Below, in pieces: positions 33,473 through 42,234 of a DNA stretch of 64,000 nt. The notes beneath the pieces were generated by a model. The model worked only from the letters and a program-made list of their open reading frames with translations, was not told where the DNA came from and did no database searches. The DNA comes from Pseudomonas sp. SLFW (GTDB taxonomy: Bacteria > Pseudomonadota > Gammaproteobacteria > Pseudomonadales > Pseudomonadaceae). The stretch lies in the NCBI RefSeq assembly GCF_009905615.1, contig NZ_JAAAKW010000008.1, positions 1-64,000 on the forward strand. The letters run 5' to 3'. Position numbers and translations under genes: made by a program. Every line of letters starts with the position of its first letter. Position 1 is the stretch's first letter.

Positions 33473-36457
33473 ATGAGAGCCTCCCTCCAAGCTTGGATCA
33501 ACGACGCAGACATGGCCCGGCACTTAGGGCAGTTTTCCGTAGCCGCGTTGCCCATTGAACTTGCCCAGATCGGGAATCGCGTTGCCGACTACTACATCTC
33601 GCTCGTGGGAGAGCTGTTCGACGGAATCCACTCCCCAAATATCCCTAGTGACGATTGGGCACAGCTAGGGAACGCCTTTCTCCAGTTTTCGAAGGAGACC
33701 CCAGCGGAGCAGATTGAGGCGCTGGGTATCTCGAAAGATGAAGCAGCACTATTTGCGGCTGCGGCGTTTTACTTCGGGGACTTTCCTGCGTCGGCCTGTC
33801 TGGCCATGCGGCAGTCGATTCGGCCCGCTGATGCACTAAGCCCATGGGCGGCGTGCTATGACTTCCTGGCCCGCCCGAGCAACTTGGGATCGCAGATTGC
33901 CATCGAGGTGCGGGAGCATCTGCGCAGCGGTGACCTGATAGGTCTTAACAACAACGTAGAGGCGAGCGCTATCGAGGCGCGAAGCTCGTTAGCGGATGGG
34001 CCGCAGAAGTGGGTAGCAGCGGCTTTGCTCAGCCGACTACTGGCTCGCTTCGAGGAGTCGAATATTCGGGCTGTGCTGCCCGAAGGGGCGAACGCTTTTT
34101 GGACACCTTTGATCAACTCGTTTATCGATCGCAAGCCATCGACTTGGGAGTTCTTCCCCTCACAGATTCAGGCTATTGAAAGGGGACTACTGGGCAACGC
34201 CGAAAGCTATTCCTTGCAAATGCCCACAGGGGCCGGCAAAACCACGCTATGCGAGACGTTACTGTACTGGCATCTGAAGCACAATCCGACCCACGTCGCG
34301 ATCATGATCGTGCCGTACCGGTCGCTGGCTTCTGAGCTTCGCCATTCTCTTGTGCGTCAGCTAAACAGTCTGGGGATCGCGGCGCGCTGCGCGTATGGCG
34401 GAACAATACCGTCCGGAGACGAGGTGCATGGGCTCGATCACATTAACGCGTTGATCGCGACCCCTGAGTCGCTGTCAGGAGTCCTGAGCGCTGACCCAGG
34501 GTTCGCCCAGCGGATATCGCTGGTCATTTGCGATGAGGGGCACCTGCTCGACAGCTCCGGTAGAGGGATTGGCCTGGAGCTGCTATTGGCGCGAATGAAG
34601 GCCCGCCAAGTCAACCCGATTCGCTTCGTTTTTATGTCTGCCATCATCCCGAACATCGAGGAAATCAATGCTTGGCTCGGTGGTGGGGAGCACACAGTCA
34701 TAAGGAGCACGTATCGACCGGCGATCGCTGAGTTTTCCGTTCTCCGATCCGCTGGTAGTGGGGTGAACAAGTCCGTCCGTCTTGATATGCACCCCCACGC
34801 TCAGCAACGGCAATACTCGATCCATGGCTTTCTGGTTCGGGACACCTTTCAATACGTGAACGCCCGAACGCGGCGCACAAATACCTATAGCTTCTCAACA
34901 ACCAAGACCCTGGCTGTGGCCGCTGCTCGCAAGGTCTTGTCGATGGGCACTACAGCAATATTCGCCGCAAATAAGCGAGGCGATCAGGGTGCGATCGGTT
35001 TGGCTGAAGAACTCATCAAGCAGTTGGAGTATCCATTACAGTTACCCAACACGATTGACTATGCGGATCTCGACTCGCTGCGCACGCGTGTTGATTACCT
35101 CGAAACTGAATTTGGTGCAGGTTGGATAGGTGCGAAGTCGCTGAGCAACGGGGCAGTGCTCCACCACGGTGATATCCCCCAGGAGACACGGGAAGTTTTG
35201 GAGGAACTTTTGCGGGATCGGCGAGTGCAACTGGTGATCTGTACCAGCACGCTCGCTGAAGGGGTAAACCTGCCGATCCGCTCGCTTGTTCTGTATTCGG
35301 TACAGCGTCGGGTTGGCAGCGGACGGCCCGAGAACATGCTCGCCCGTGACATCAAGAATCTCGTTGGTCGTGCCGGTCGCGCCGGCGCCAATACCAAGGG
35401 CTTGGTGATCTGCGCGAACCCTGATCAGTGGGGGTTAGTGCTTCCCGTCGCCACTGCAGGGGCAGGAGAGCCTGTCAGAGGCTCGCTGCGTACCTTAATT
35501 GAAAGCCTTGACACCTTCCTGCGAACCAATGCTATCGCGCTCGACAATCAGTTCTTGGAGATCCAGCCTGCCAGTCACCCGCTCATTGATGGAGTAGACG
35601 CAACGCTTATCGAGTTGATTGCGGAAGAAATCGGAGATGCCGAGTTCCTAAGATTAGCTGCTGACCTGTCCGATCATACGTTTGCTGCCCATCAGCTTCC
35701 TGCCGGTTCCGCTGTCACATTGCGTAGGGTTTTTGAGCTGCGAGCCCAGCGTCTGATTGCTCTCAGGACAGAGGGTAAGATCGCCTGGCTTCAAGATACT
35801 GGAGCTAAGGTGCGCCTTCTGGAGTTCGTCGAGCAGGTTCTTCTACCGAGCAGGGCAGATTGGGCGAGCCCTGTCGATCCTGCTTCGGATGATCTCCTTT
35901 CGGCAATTCTGGAGTGGGCTTGGCAGGATACAGAACTCAAGTCAGATGTGCGGGTGGCGTTCCGGCTGGATGATGGGCAGGATCCTGAACAGGTAAAGAC
36001 AAGGCTCATCGAGATCATTCGACAATGGGTTCAAGGTGCAACCTTCGCAGAGATCGCCCAATCAATGCAGATGGATGTCGATGACATTCTGGGGATCCAT
36101 ACTCGCGTGGTCGCCTACTCACTGCAGACGCTGGTCGAGCAGGGCATTTCGCTTTTAGCCCGGCTGTTGCTCGAACGTGGGATTGAAGTGAGCGAAGGGG
36201 TACTGGCGTTCGTCGAGCATCTCAAGTTTGGCGCGCCGTCGCGTTATGGGGTCTTGTTGGCTAATGGTGGGGTACGGCATCGCAAAGCGTATGTCGCGCT
36301 GGGTAATGCGATACTGGCTCTGTCCCCTCCCGTCCAACCTGTGAATGCTAAGGCAGTAGCGCTGCGGTCAATTGAAAATTATCCAGATGGATGGCGTAAC
36401 GCGCTTGGCGAGTTCGTCTACTCCAACACCCTGAAAGATGTCGGCAGCGTGGGATAG
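33473..36457 (+). CDS. hamB: HamB, Hachiman system helicase
   Basis: A 994-residue superfamily 2 helicase. An N-terminal region of about 230 residues precedes QMPTGAGKTTLCETLL (Walker A), then ICDEGHLLD (DEGH box), FVFMSAIIPN (motif III), ICTSTLAEGVNLPIRSLV (motif V) and LVGRAGRAG (motif VI). Overall it resembles Lhr/Ski2-type helicases. In Hachiman, HamB surveys DNA and holds HamA inactive until it meets abnormal ends or structures. It has full family length, with all motifs intact, so the system should be functional. The start ATG lies just after the hamA stop. Confidence 0.92.
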   Translation: MRASLQAWINDADMARHLGQFSVAALPIELAQIGNRVADYYISLVGELFDGIHSPNIPSDDWAQLGNAFLQFSKETPAEQIEALGISKDEAALFAAAAFYFGDFPASACLAMRQSIRPADALSPWAACYDFLARPSNLGSQIAIEVREHLRSGDLIGLNNNVEASAIEARSSLADGPQKWVAAALLSRLLARFEESNIRAVLPEGANAFWTPLINSFIDRKPSTWEFFPSQIQAIERGLLGNAESYSLQMPTGAGKTTLCETLLYWHLKHNPTHVAIMIVPYRSLASELRHSLVRQLNSLGIAARCAYGGTIPSGDEVHGLDHINALIATPESLSGVLSADPGFAQRISLVICDEGHLLDSSGRGIGLELLLARMKARQVNPIRFVFMSAIIPNIEEINAWLGGGEHTVIRSTYRPAIAEFSVLRSAGSGVNKSVRLDMHPHAQQRQYSIHGFLVRDTFQYVNARTRRTNTYSFSTTKTLAVAAARKVLSMGTTAIFAANKRGDQGAIGLAEELIKQLEYPLQLPNTIDYADLDSLRTRVDYLETEFGAGWIGAKSLSNGAVLHHGDIPQETREVLEELLRDRRVQLVICTSTLAEGVNLPIRSLVLYSVQRRVGSGRPENMLARDIKNLVGRAGRAGANTKGLVICANPDQWGLVLPVATAGAGEPVRGSLRTLIESLDTFLRTNAIALDNQFLEIQPASHPLIDGVDATLIELIAEEIGDAEFLRLAADLSDHTFAAHQLPAGSAVTLRRVFELRAQRLIALRTEGKIAWLQDTGAKVRLLEFVEQVLLPSRADWASPVDPASDDLLSAILEWAWQDTELKSDVRVAFRLDDGQDPEQVKTRLIEIIRQWVQGATFAEIAQSMQMDVDDILGIHTRVVAYSLQTLVEQGISLLARLLLERGIEVSEGVLAFVEHLKFGAPSRYGVLLANGGVRHRKAYVALGNAILALSPPVQPVNAKAVALRSIENYPDGWRNALGEFVYSNTLKDVGSVG

Positions 36458-36648
36458 GGGGATAGGTCTAGGGTTTGTGTACTTGTAGAGGCTGAGACCG
36501 TGAACGGTGACTGCGGCTCCTGAGCAATGAGGGCATAGGCGGCGCCTGATAACGTTGGTGCGGTGTTTGAATGGTGCTGCGGTTGGTTTGAGCCCGATCG
36601 CATTTACGGCGTAAGATCAAGGTGCCCAATTTGCATGGAGTGACCATT

Positions 36649-37617
36649 TTGCCGAACGTATTTTTCTCCTACTGCCATGCTGACGAGGCGTTGCGAGACC
36701 AGCTCGAAAAACAGCTTTCCATGCTCAAGCGGCAAGGGGTCATTGAGACTTGGCATGATCGACGAATCAACGCTGGTCAGGAGATCAATCCTGCCATTGA
36801 TGAGCACATCAACACCGATGAAATCATTCTGCTTTTGGTAAGTCCCGATTTTATTGCATCCGACTATTGCTACGACATCGAAATGAAGCGCGCAATGGAG
36901 CGCCATGAGGCGAAGCTGGCGACTGTCATCCCGGTCATTCTACGGGCCTGTGATTGGCACCATGCTCCCTTCGGCAAGCTGATGGGCACCCCTCAAGACG
37001 GCAAGCCGGTAACCCTCTGGCCCGATCGTGATGAGGCCTTTCTACAGGTAGCCAAAGAAGTGCGCAAAGCCGCTGAAAAATGGCGAAACGACAAGCCTGT
37101 GTCACCTCCGAGTATGCACCCCGCGACCGCTACGCCAGTTGCTACAGCCACTCATACCATCACTGGGCCCCGTTCTAGCAATTTACGCCTGGCCAAGTCC
37201 TTTACCCAGCTGGACAAGGATCAGTTCCAATTCGAGACATTCGAATACATTGCCCGCTACTTCGCAAACTCTCTGGCTGAGCTCCAGTCTCGAAACGCAG
37301 GTTATCAAGGCGCTTTTCGCCGGGTCGACGCGAACCGATTTTCCGCAACTATCTACAAGGATGGTCGAGATGTGGCCAAGGCTTCGGTTTTTGTCGGAGG
37401 CCAGATGGGGGCCGGCATCTACTACAGCCAAGGTGACGGATTTGGTGGCGGATCCTTCAACGAGGCTCTTCATGTTGAATCAGACGACCAGGCCCTATAT
37501 TGGCGTACTTTGGGGATGGCATCGCTCCGCAACCAGCGAGACCAGAAGCTGTCTCAAGAAGGCGCCGCTGAGGCGCTCTGGGACATAGTCATCGCGCCTC
37601 TTCAGCGTGGGCATTGA
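36649..37617 (+). CDS. TIR-domain protein with an unassigned C-terminal domain
   Basis: I start this 322-residue protein at TTG 36649, because GGAG precedes it by eight bases and the family usually begins MPxVFFSY; a GTG at 36622 is an alternative. Residues 1-130 are a TIR domain: VFFSYCHADE, the strand IILLLVSPDFIAS, then DYCYDIEMKRAM with the likely catalytic Glu at 78. A linker of about 45 residues is Pro/Thr-rich. Residues about 185-322 form an unassigned domain with the Gly-rich FVGGQMGAGIYYSQGDGFGGGSF. It sits 191 bp after hamB on the same strand. Probably an NAD-cleaving or signalling defence effector. Confidence 0.8.
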   Translation: MPNVFFSYCHADEALRDQLEKQLSMLKRQGVIETWHDRRINAGQEINPAIDEHINTDEIILLLVSPDFIASDYCYDIEMKRAMERHEAKLATVIPVILRACDWHHAPFGKLMGTPQDGKPVTLWPDRDEAFLQVAKEVRKAAEKWRNDKPVSPPSMHPATATPVATATHTITGPRSSNLRLAKSFTQLDKDQFQFETFEYIARYFANSLAELQSRNAGYQGAFRRVDANRFSATIYKDGRDVAKASVFVGGQMGAGIYYSQGDGFGGGSFNEALHVESDDQALYWRTLGMASLRNQRDQKLSQEGAAEALWDIVIAPLQRGH

Positions 37618-37675
37618 TGCCCATAGAAAAACGCTGCGTAGCATCGGTATGTATCCGCTTTCAGCCTAGCCCCAG

Positions 37676-38842
37676 CTAGGGGAAAATGACATGGTCTACC
37701 TCATGAGCTGCGCAGATAACTTTGAGACGATTGCCTTGCTCCCTGGCCCAATCCGGCTCGATGCTATAGCCATAGGCAATTTTGCCACTGATGTGGTTGA
37801 TAAGACCTTGGAGCGATTTGAACCCTCGATGCTCTGCATGGGTGATGGCGTCGATGTCAGGATGAGCTAGGAAATACAAATGGTCGCTGACGTATTTTTT
37901 GTAGGCTTTCGTGAGCCGGGGCTTCTTCCCATTGATCAGCAAACCTAAGACAACCTTTCGCGCTCCCGGGGTGATGACCTTCGTTTTAGCCTTATTCAGC
38001 CAGAACCCTTCTTCAACGAGGCATTGGTTGATCGACTTGACGTGCTGGAGCGCCTGCGACCTGTCGAATGGTTTTCTGGAGGAAAAAACCAGATCATCGG
38101 CATACCGCGAATACACCAGCTCATTGTCCTCCGCGTAAGCCTGCAAAGTCTCGTCCAGCGATTGCATCACCAGATTCGAGATCTTGGGAGAGGTGGCGGC
38201 GCCTTGAGGAAGGTGACCAATACGACTGTCCCTTGAGTAGGGAAGTCCTGGCGGCAGCGATTTGTTGCCGTGCCGCTGATCCGGATTGCGCCTGGCTCGG
38301 ATTCGTGTGCACAGCCTGGCTAGTTCGAATGCTACCAACGGCTGATAGCCGAACGACCTGAACAGTTCGTAGACGCGTGGCTCCAAAATCGACTCGAAGA
38401 AGTTGGTGAGATCGAGTTTGATCAGCCACTGCGCCTCGCAATGCAGCTCTGCAGCTTCCCGTACTCCATGGCGGCTGTCATAGGCATAGCTGGCTTCATG
38501 GGGCTCGACTTTCGACAGGATGTTGGTGTTTATCCAGCGCTGTAATCGAAGCAGATCTTCACTGGGGGCACATATCCACCTGACCCGATCCGGACTATGT
38601 CCCGAGTTCGGCTTCCTCAGCGTAAAGACGTTGTAGGCTTCTTTCCTGTAGGTTCGGCTGATTGTGCGGTGTAGAAAAGGGTAGGGGACGCCGGTCAAGT
38701 GGGCGAGGTGGTTCAGGGTGAGAATAGGAGGGCAGCCGTGCTTCATCTGCTTTGCCGTCTTCACGGCATTTTGCAGGACATCTTCGGGCACGCCTAATCC
38801 ACGGCCTGCCTTTGAATAGGACTGAGGGCTCCAGCGAGTCAT
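37676..38842 (-). CDS. retron reverse transcriptase
   Basis: The 388-residue enzyme has the palm motifs IKLDLTNFFES (141-151), GHLPQGAATSPKISNLVM (209-226), YSRYADDLVFSS (244-255; YADD is the catalytic site) and VLGLLINGKKPRL (298-310), where retron enzymes usually show VTGLxVN. Size fits retrons, not group II introns, and there is no maturase domain. The 12-bp a2 repeat of its own ncRNA lies over its start codons. It makes the msDNA that restrains or triggers the neighbouring effector. Confidence 0.88.
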   Translation of the reverse strand: MTRWSPQSYSKAGRGLGVPEDVLQNAVKTAKQMKHGCPPILTLNHLAHLTGVPYPFLHRTISRTYRKEAYNVFTLRKPNSGHSPDRVRWICAPSEDLLRLQRWINTNILSKVEPHEASYAYDSRHGVREAAELHCEAQWLIKLDLTNFFESILEPRVYELFRSFGYQPLVAFELARLCTRIRARRNPDQRHGNKSLPPGLPYSRDSRIGHLPQGAATSPKISNLVMQSLDETLQAYAEDNELVYSRYADDLVFSSRKPFDRSQALQHVKSINQCLVEEGFWLNKAKTKVITPGARKVVLGLLINGKKPRLTKAYKKYVSDHLYFLAHPDIDAITHAEHRGFKSLQGLINHISGKIAYGYSIEPDWAREQGNRLKVICAAHEVDHVIFP

Positions 38843-39022
38843 CTACCTTTAGATTCCGCCCTGGCGGATATAAGCCTTCTTTGCCGCAAGACTTCGATAG
38901 CGAGCCTGAGAAGGCTTATACCTCCTGGAAGCGTGAGATCGTTCGACGGCAAGCATAGTTTGCTCCCTTAACGCCCGCACAACGTGCGGGATGCTAGATT
39001 CCGCTACTGCGGAGCCCTCAGT
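38821..39022 (-). ncRNA. retron msr-msd RNA
   Basis: The 202-nt region upstream of the reverse transcriptase has the features of a retron ncRNA. A 12-bp perfect inverted repeat closes it (39011-39022 and 38821-38832; a1 and a2). Downstream of a1 comes UAGC, a candidate for the branching G, then a 7-bp hairpin (38974-38990). The msd part is a long hairpin with a 12-bp perfect stem (38869-38880 with 38909-38920) and 28-nt loop, and a small GC hairpin follows it. a1 overlaps the last codons of the effector gene and a2 the first codons of the RT gene. Confidence 0.85.
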
Positions 39023-40266
39023 TGCTGCGGATAATACGAAGTGCCTGGCTCGGGGGCTACAAGAAATTTCCGCCCTTCCCGGCGCAACAGCCGGATTACC
39101 TTATGTCCTGCTAGCGTCAATGCCCCCGTTTCAGTGATCCAGCCTCGGGTTACTGCACGCTGTCTTGCACCGAGGATTGAGTCCAGAGAAACTGGAAGGA
39201 CTTGACGCAGCTCAGCAAGCCGTCGCTTGCCCAGTGAGTGAGCAAGCAAAAGGATGATTGCGGATTTGTTTTGATCAGTGGCGCGTTTGAATCGGGGTGA
39301 GCCCGATATTTCAGAGAGATTGAGCCGACCCAATGCACTGATCGTTGTGCTGGTCATGTTGACTTCAGTGGACTGCCAGAGAATGTCTGTCACGCGCTTA
39401 GGGAAGAGCGGAGCCCACTTTCTTGAGCCTCTATTCTTTTCCGACACGAAAATTGCCGGCATGTTGTTAGGTGCACCATGCTCGAAGGCCAGCAGAGCTC
39501 CCGTTTCTTTCCAACCCAACGGGTGCTTGCTGTGAGCTCCATATTCCTCACATAGTTCGACCATCTCATCCAGGTCTTCATCGAAGCTATTGAAGAGGGT
39601 AGGGCACTCGGTCACGACCCGAACGAGGGGCTCGAATCTGTGACTCCGGACACGTTGGATGCCATCGGAGGTTCCGCTGTAGGCAATCACCCAAAACTTG
39701 ATGAAGTTTCCTGAGTACCAGCTTCTAATCGATGCCACACGCCACATGGAATCAAGCATCCGATAAGCCCGGTCACCACTGCCAATGAAATCAGTCAAAA
39801 TGACGAAATTACAGACGTTTGAGTTTCTGACCTTGTCCGCCGCAGGTTGAAGCAGAAAGCGAGCAGGGTTTGAACGGCAAAGCGTGTTCGCCAAGAGGGT
39901 TACGAGACCCTCGCTGCCTACGTCCTGAGTCGAGTAGGTCAGCGACTGGACGGCTTGCATCGCCGCGCCATACGCCCTCATATGTCTCTTCTTTGATTTG
40001 GGGTTGTAGGTTCGGCGCTCTTTGTAGATGGCGGGTGGAAGCTTGGCTTTCGTTTTTTGCAATGCGCGCTCGATGAATAGACCTGAGGTTTCCGTCGCAG
40101 GAAGCACCCGCTCGATCAGCGTCGTCAGGCTGGTTTTGAATTCGTCAAGAGGGCAATAGTTGATTGAGTTGAGCAGCTTCTCGGCCACCTGGCGGTCGCC
40201 GGGCCGGTGATCAAACTGACTGAGCCAAAGCTTGGTCTTTGCCTGCTCCTTTAGCGGTCGCATCAT
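39004..40266 (-). CDS. retron effector with phosphoribosyltransferase fold
   Basis: I start this 420-residue protein at ATG 40266, which has AAGGA five bases upstream; the frame is open to 40371. The centre has FVILTDFIGSGDRAYRM, the PRPP-binding loop of phosphoribosyltransferase-type enzymes. The last 90 residues include a winged HTH (KSAIILLLAHSLGKRRLAELRQVLP). Such PRTase proteins accompany one group of retrons (I recall type III) and act as the toxic effector on loss of msDNA. The gene is the middle one of a three-gene operon ending in the RT. Confidence 0.8.
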   Translation of the reverse strand: MMRPLKEQAKTKLWLSQFDHRPGDRQVAEKLLNSINYCPLDEFKTSLTTLIERVLPATETSGLFIERALQKTKAKLPPAIYKERRTYNPKSKKRHMRAYGAAMQAVQSLTYSTQDVGSEGLVTLLANTLCRSNPARFLLQPAADKVRNSNVCNFVILTDFIGSGDRAYRMLDSMWRVASIRSWYSGNFIKFWVIAYSGTSDGIQRVRSHRFEPLVRVVTECPTLFNSFDEDLDEMVELCEEYGAHSKHPLGWKETGALLAFEHGAPNNMPAIFVSEKNRGSRKWAPLFPKRVTDILWQSTEVNMTSTTISALGRLNLSEISGSPRFKRATDQNKSAIILLLAHSLGKRRLAELRQVLPVSLDSILGARQRAVTRGWITETGALTLAGHKVIRLLRREGRKFLVAPEPGTSYYPQQLRAPQ

Positions 40267-40373
40267 CGTGATCCTTGTACGGAAATTCGAATTCATCAAA
40301 TTCGATGGTTGCCTGTGCCACCGGTCGTACGTAGAGGAGCGCATCGCGCACGCCCCTCTCGGCCTGCTCAAGC

Positions 40374-40835
40374 TTACTTGAGCTTATTGCGCAGCCATTG
40401 GAATACTTGGATCAGACTTCGCAGCTTACGATAGAAATTATCAGCGTCTGCCAAGAATCCTAACCGCTTGCATAACTGAACCTTTTCGTTAGTCACCGCT
40501 GTGTAGGCAGGCGTGTCAGTCAGACCAGCCTCCACCATACCCCGTTCAACGCTGACTAATCGGCGATGTCGATCGATGTGGACTTGGTTCCGCTTGAAGT
40601 GGCGACGATTGAGCGCTCGATGATTCGCTAACAGGATGGCATAGGCACCAAGGCCTGCTTGGAACACCTGAAGCATGCTTACCTCAAGCCCGTACGAGCT
40701 CAAGAATTCAGCAATTTGAGGGGTCTGCCAGCAGGCAATTGCGAACAGCACCGGCCATGTGGCGATGGCAAACAGTGCCTTGTTGGTTGGAGGATAGGCG
40801 AACAGCCAAGTTAGGACACGGCGGAAACGGGGCAT
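40374..40835 (-). CDS. small membrane protein of the retron operon
   Basis: A 153-residue protein with two hydrophobic segments (about residues 20-38, FAIATWPVLFAIACW, and 55-72, VFQAGLGAYAILLAN), then a cytoplasmic basic and helical tail (FKRNQVHIDRHRRLVSVERG). It lies 107 bp upstream of the PRTase gene on the same strand. Small two-helix proteins are effectors or helpers in several retron types. Its role here is inferred from position only. Confidence 0.65.
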   Translation of the reverse strand: MPRFRRVLTWLFAYPPTNKALFAIATWPVLFAIACWQTPQIAEFLSSYGLEVSMLQVFQAGLGAYAILLANHRALNRRHFKRNQVHIDRHRRLVSVERGMVEAGLTDTPAYTAVTNEKVQLCKRLGFLADADNFYRKLRSLIQVFQWLRNKLK

Positions 40836-41009
40836 GGATACTCCTGATCGGTGGTGCTATGAGCACAACGCTCGGGCCCATTCAGTTTTCATCCTTCAGC
40901 CGATTCCGTGCAACTGAACCCGATGTAGTTGGTAACCCCCCCAATCGCACAGCCTTTTGGTGGATGTTGACTTGGAAGACAGGTCAGAGTGGAGGAGCTC
41001 AAGCCGCTT

Positions 41010-41645
41010 TCACAAATGATTACGGCTCAAAACTCTATTGCTGAATTCGGTGAGGTCGCTGAAGTCATTTCCCCCCTGCCGATTCAAAAGGAACCCCTGT
41101 ATCCCTAACGCATTAGGGCCATCTCGGTCACATTTCTCAGAGTCACCGATCATGATCACATTCTCGCTTTCAACGTAACAGCTGGTATCTGCTCCCAAGA
41201 GCTCACACGTGCCCCTGTAAAAGAAAGGCTCAGGCTTCATTGCCCCTAGTGCGAAGCTAAAGCCGTAAGCATCTACCCTGGGGTAAAGGCATCGAACAGG
41301 TTCCGCGTAGGACGCGGCCAAGTTAGACGCGACCGCTACCTTGGTGCCCTCAGCCTGCAGCCTTTCTACGGCACGAAGGCCATCATCGAATGCTTCGATA
41401 ACACTGAGGTCTGCTTCAAGGTCGCCCTGGATATCAGCCATGTGGGCAGGATGGATTTTGATTCCAAAAAGCTCTGCCGCATCAGTGAGGCTCAAATTGC
41501 GGGTGAGGATGTGACGTAAGTCATCCGGTTTGGGCCTGCGGCCTTGGCGGATGCCTTCCTTGAGGATTTGGCGATAGGGGTGCCGGCCTTTCGGGATCTG
41601 GAGCAGGGTGCCGAAGGCGTCGAAGAGAATGAATTTGATGGGCAT
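41010..41645 (-). CDS. HAD-superfamily hydrolase, paralogue of the one in the MPE operon
   Basis: The 211-residue product has LFDAFGTLLQIPKGRHPYR (motif I), VASNLA (motif II), ALGAMKPEP (Lys of motif III) and MIGDSEKCDRDGP (motif IV), identical in layout to the gene at 31158. The two proteins share the unusual KCDRDGP motif and are clearly related. This copy stands alone without a metallophosphoesterase neighbour. The start at ATG 41645 is chosen by homology; a GTG 33 bases upstream is possible. Confidence 0.82.
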   Translation of the reverse strand: MPIKFILFDAFGTLLQIPKGRHPYRQILKEGIRQGRRPKPDDLRHILTRNLSLTDAAELFGIKIHPAHMADIQGDLEADLSVIEAFDDGLRAVERLQAEGTKVAVASNLAASYAEPVRCLYPRVDAYGFSFALGAMKPEPFFYRGTCELLGADTSCYVESENVIMIGDSEKCDRDGPNALGIQGFLLNRQGGNDFSDLTEFSNRVLSRNHL

Positions 41646-41750
41646 CGGGACGCTTGTGTCGAAGGCAGGGCCAACCACCCCGCGATGCTGGCAGGATACC
41701 TTGGATCAGGCATAGCTGGTGGGCGCCGCGCTGGATTAGGTGCTTTCTGC

Positions 41751-41800
41751 GAGGCGCCCAGCGGGGTCAACGGCTATCTTGGCACAACGGCTGGGGCCTA
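41751..41800 (+). repeat. left copy of a diverged direct repeat
   Basis: The segment starting GAGGCGCCCAGCGGGGTCAA recurs, by eye at about 80 percent identity, at 42151-42200 in the same orientation. The copies flank the 70-residue gene. The reason is unknown. Confidence 0.5.
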
Positions 41801-41835
41801 TGCGGGGGGGGTGGTGTTGTTGTTTTAGCTTTCGA

Positions 41836-42048
41836 TTACTTCTTGAAGAGATTAACCCATTCGATGATCTCATCCAGTTGGCGATTATCCAACTGGCCGC
41901 ACATTGCGTAGATCGCTGCAGCGACGTGACCTTGCTGTCGCTCTGTTGAGGAACCGATACCCTGCTCGCCACGCATCCCTTGCTGGCCGTCATCGGTCAG
42001 CACGCGGTCATTAGTAGTTGTTACAAACTGACTTGCCTGAACTTTCAT
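41836..42048 (-). CDS. small unrecognised protein between two similar repeats
   Basis: A 70-residue protein with a good site, AGGAGAACAAACC before ATG 42048. It is polar at the start (MKVQASQFVTTTNDRVLTDD), Gly/Gln-rich in the centre and ends in a helix (GQLDNRQLDEIIEWVNLFKK). I know no family. It is flanked by two diverged copies of a roughly 50-bp sequence (about 41751-41800 and 42151-42200), which may mark a small mobile or duplicated unit. Confidence 0.5.
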   Translation of the reverse strand: MKVQASQFVTTTNDRVLTDDGQQGMRGEQGIGSSTERQQGHVAAAIYAMCGQLDNRQLDEIIEWVNLFKK

Positions 42049-42150
42049 GGTTTGTTCTCCTGCGCGCTGTGAGGGCCCCAAAGGTCTTTTCTACCTCTTG
42101 GGCTTTGGCATGTGACTTGGGTACCGCCGCATTGGAAAAAGGGCGTTATG

Positions 42151-42200
42151 TGAGACGCCCTGCGGGGTCATTAGCCATCTGGGCACCGGGGCTGGGCCCA
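42151..42200 (+). repeat. right copy of a diverged direct repeat
   Basis: The segment starting GAGACGCCCTGCGGGGTCAT matches the copy at 41751-41800. It ends just upstream of the tyrosine recombinase stop. Confidence 0.5.
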
Positions 42201-42234
42201 TGTGATCAGATGCAGTCGTGGCCTAAGAATTTCG

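Noticed and set aside
37676..39022. Reverse transcriptase as part of a diversity-generating retroelement or group II intron
   Set aside because: No template/variable repeat pair and no maturase or intron domains; a retron-type ncRNA lies upstream.
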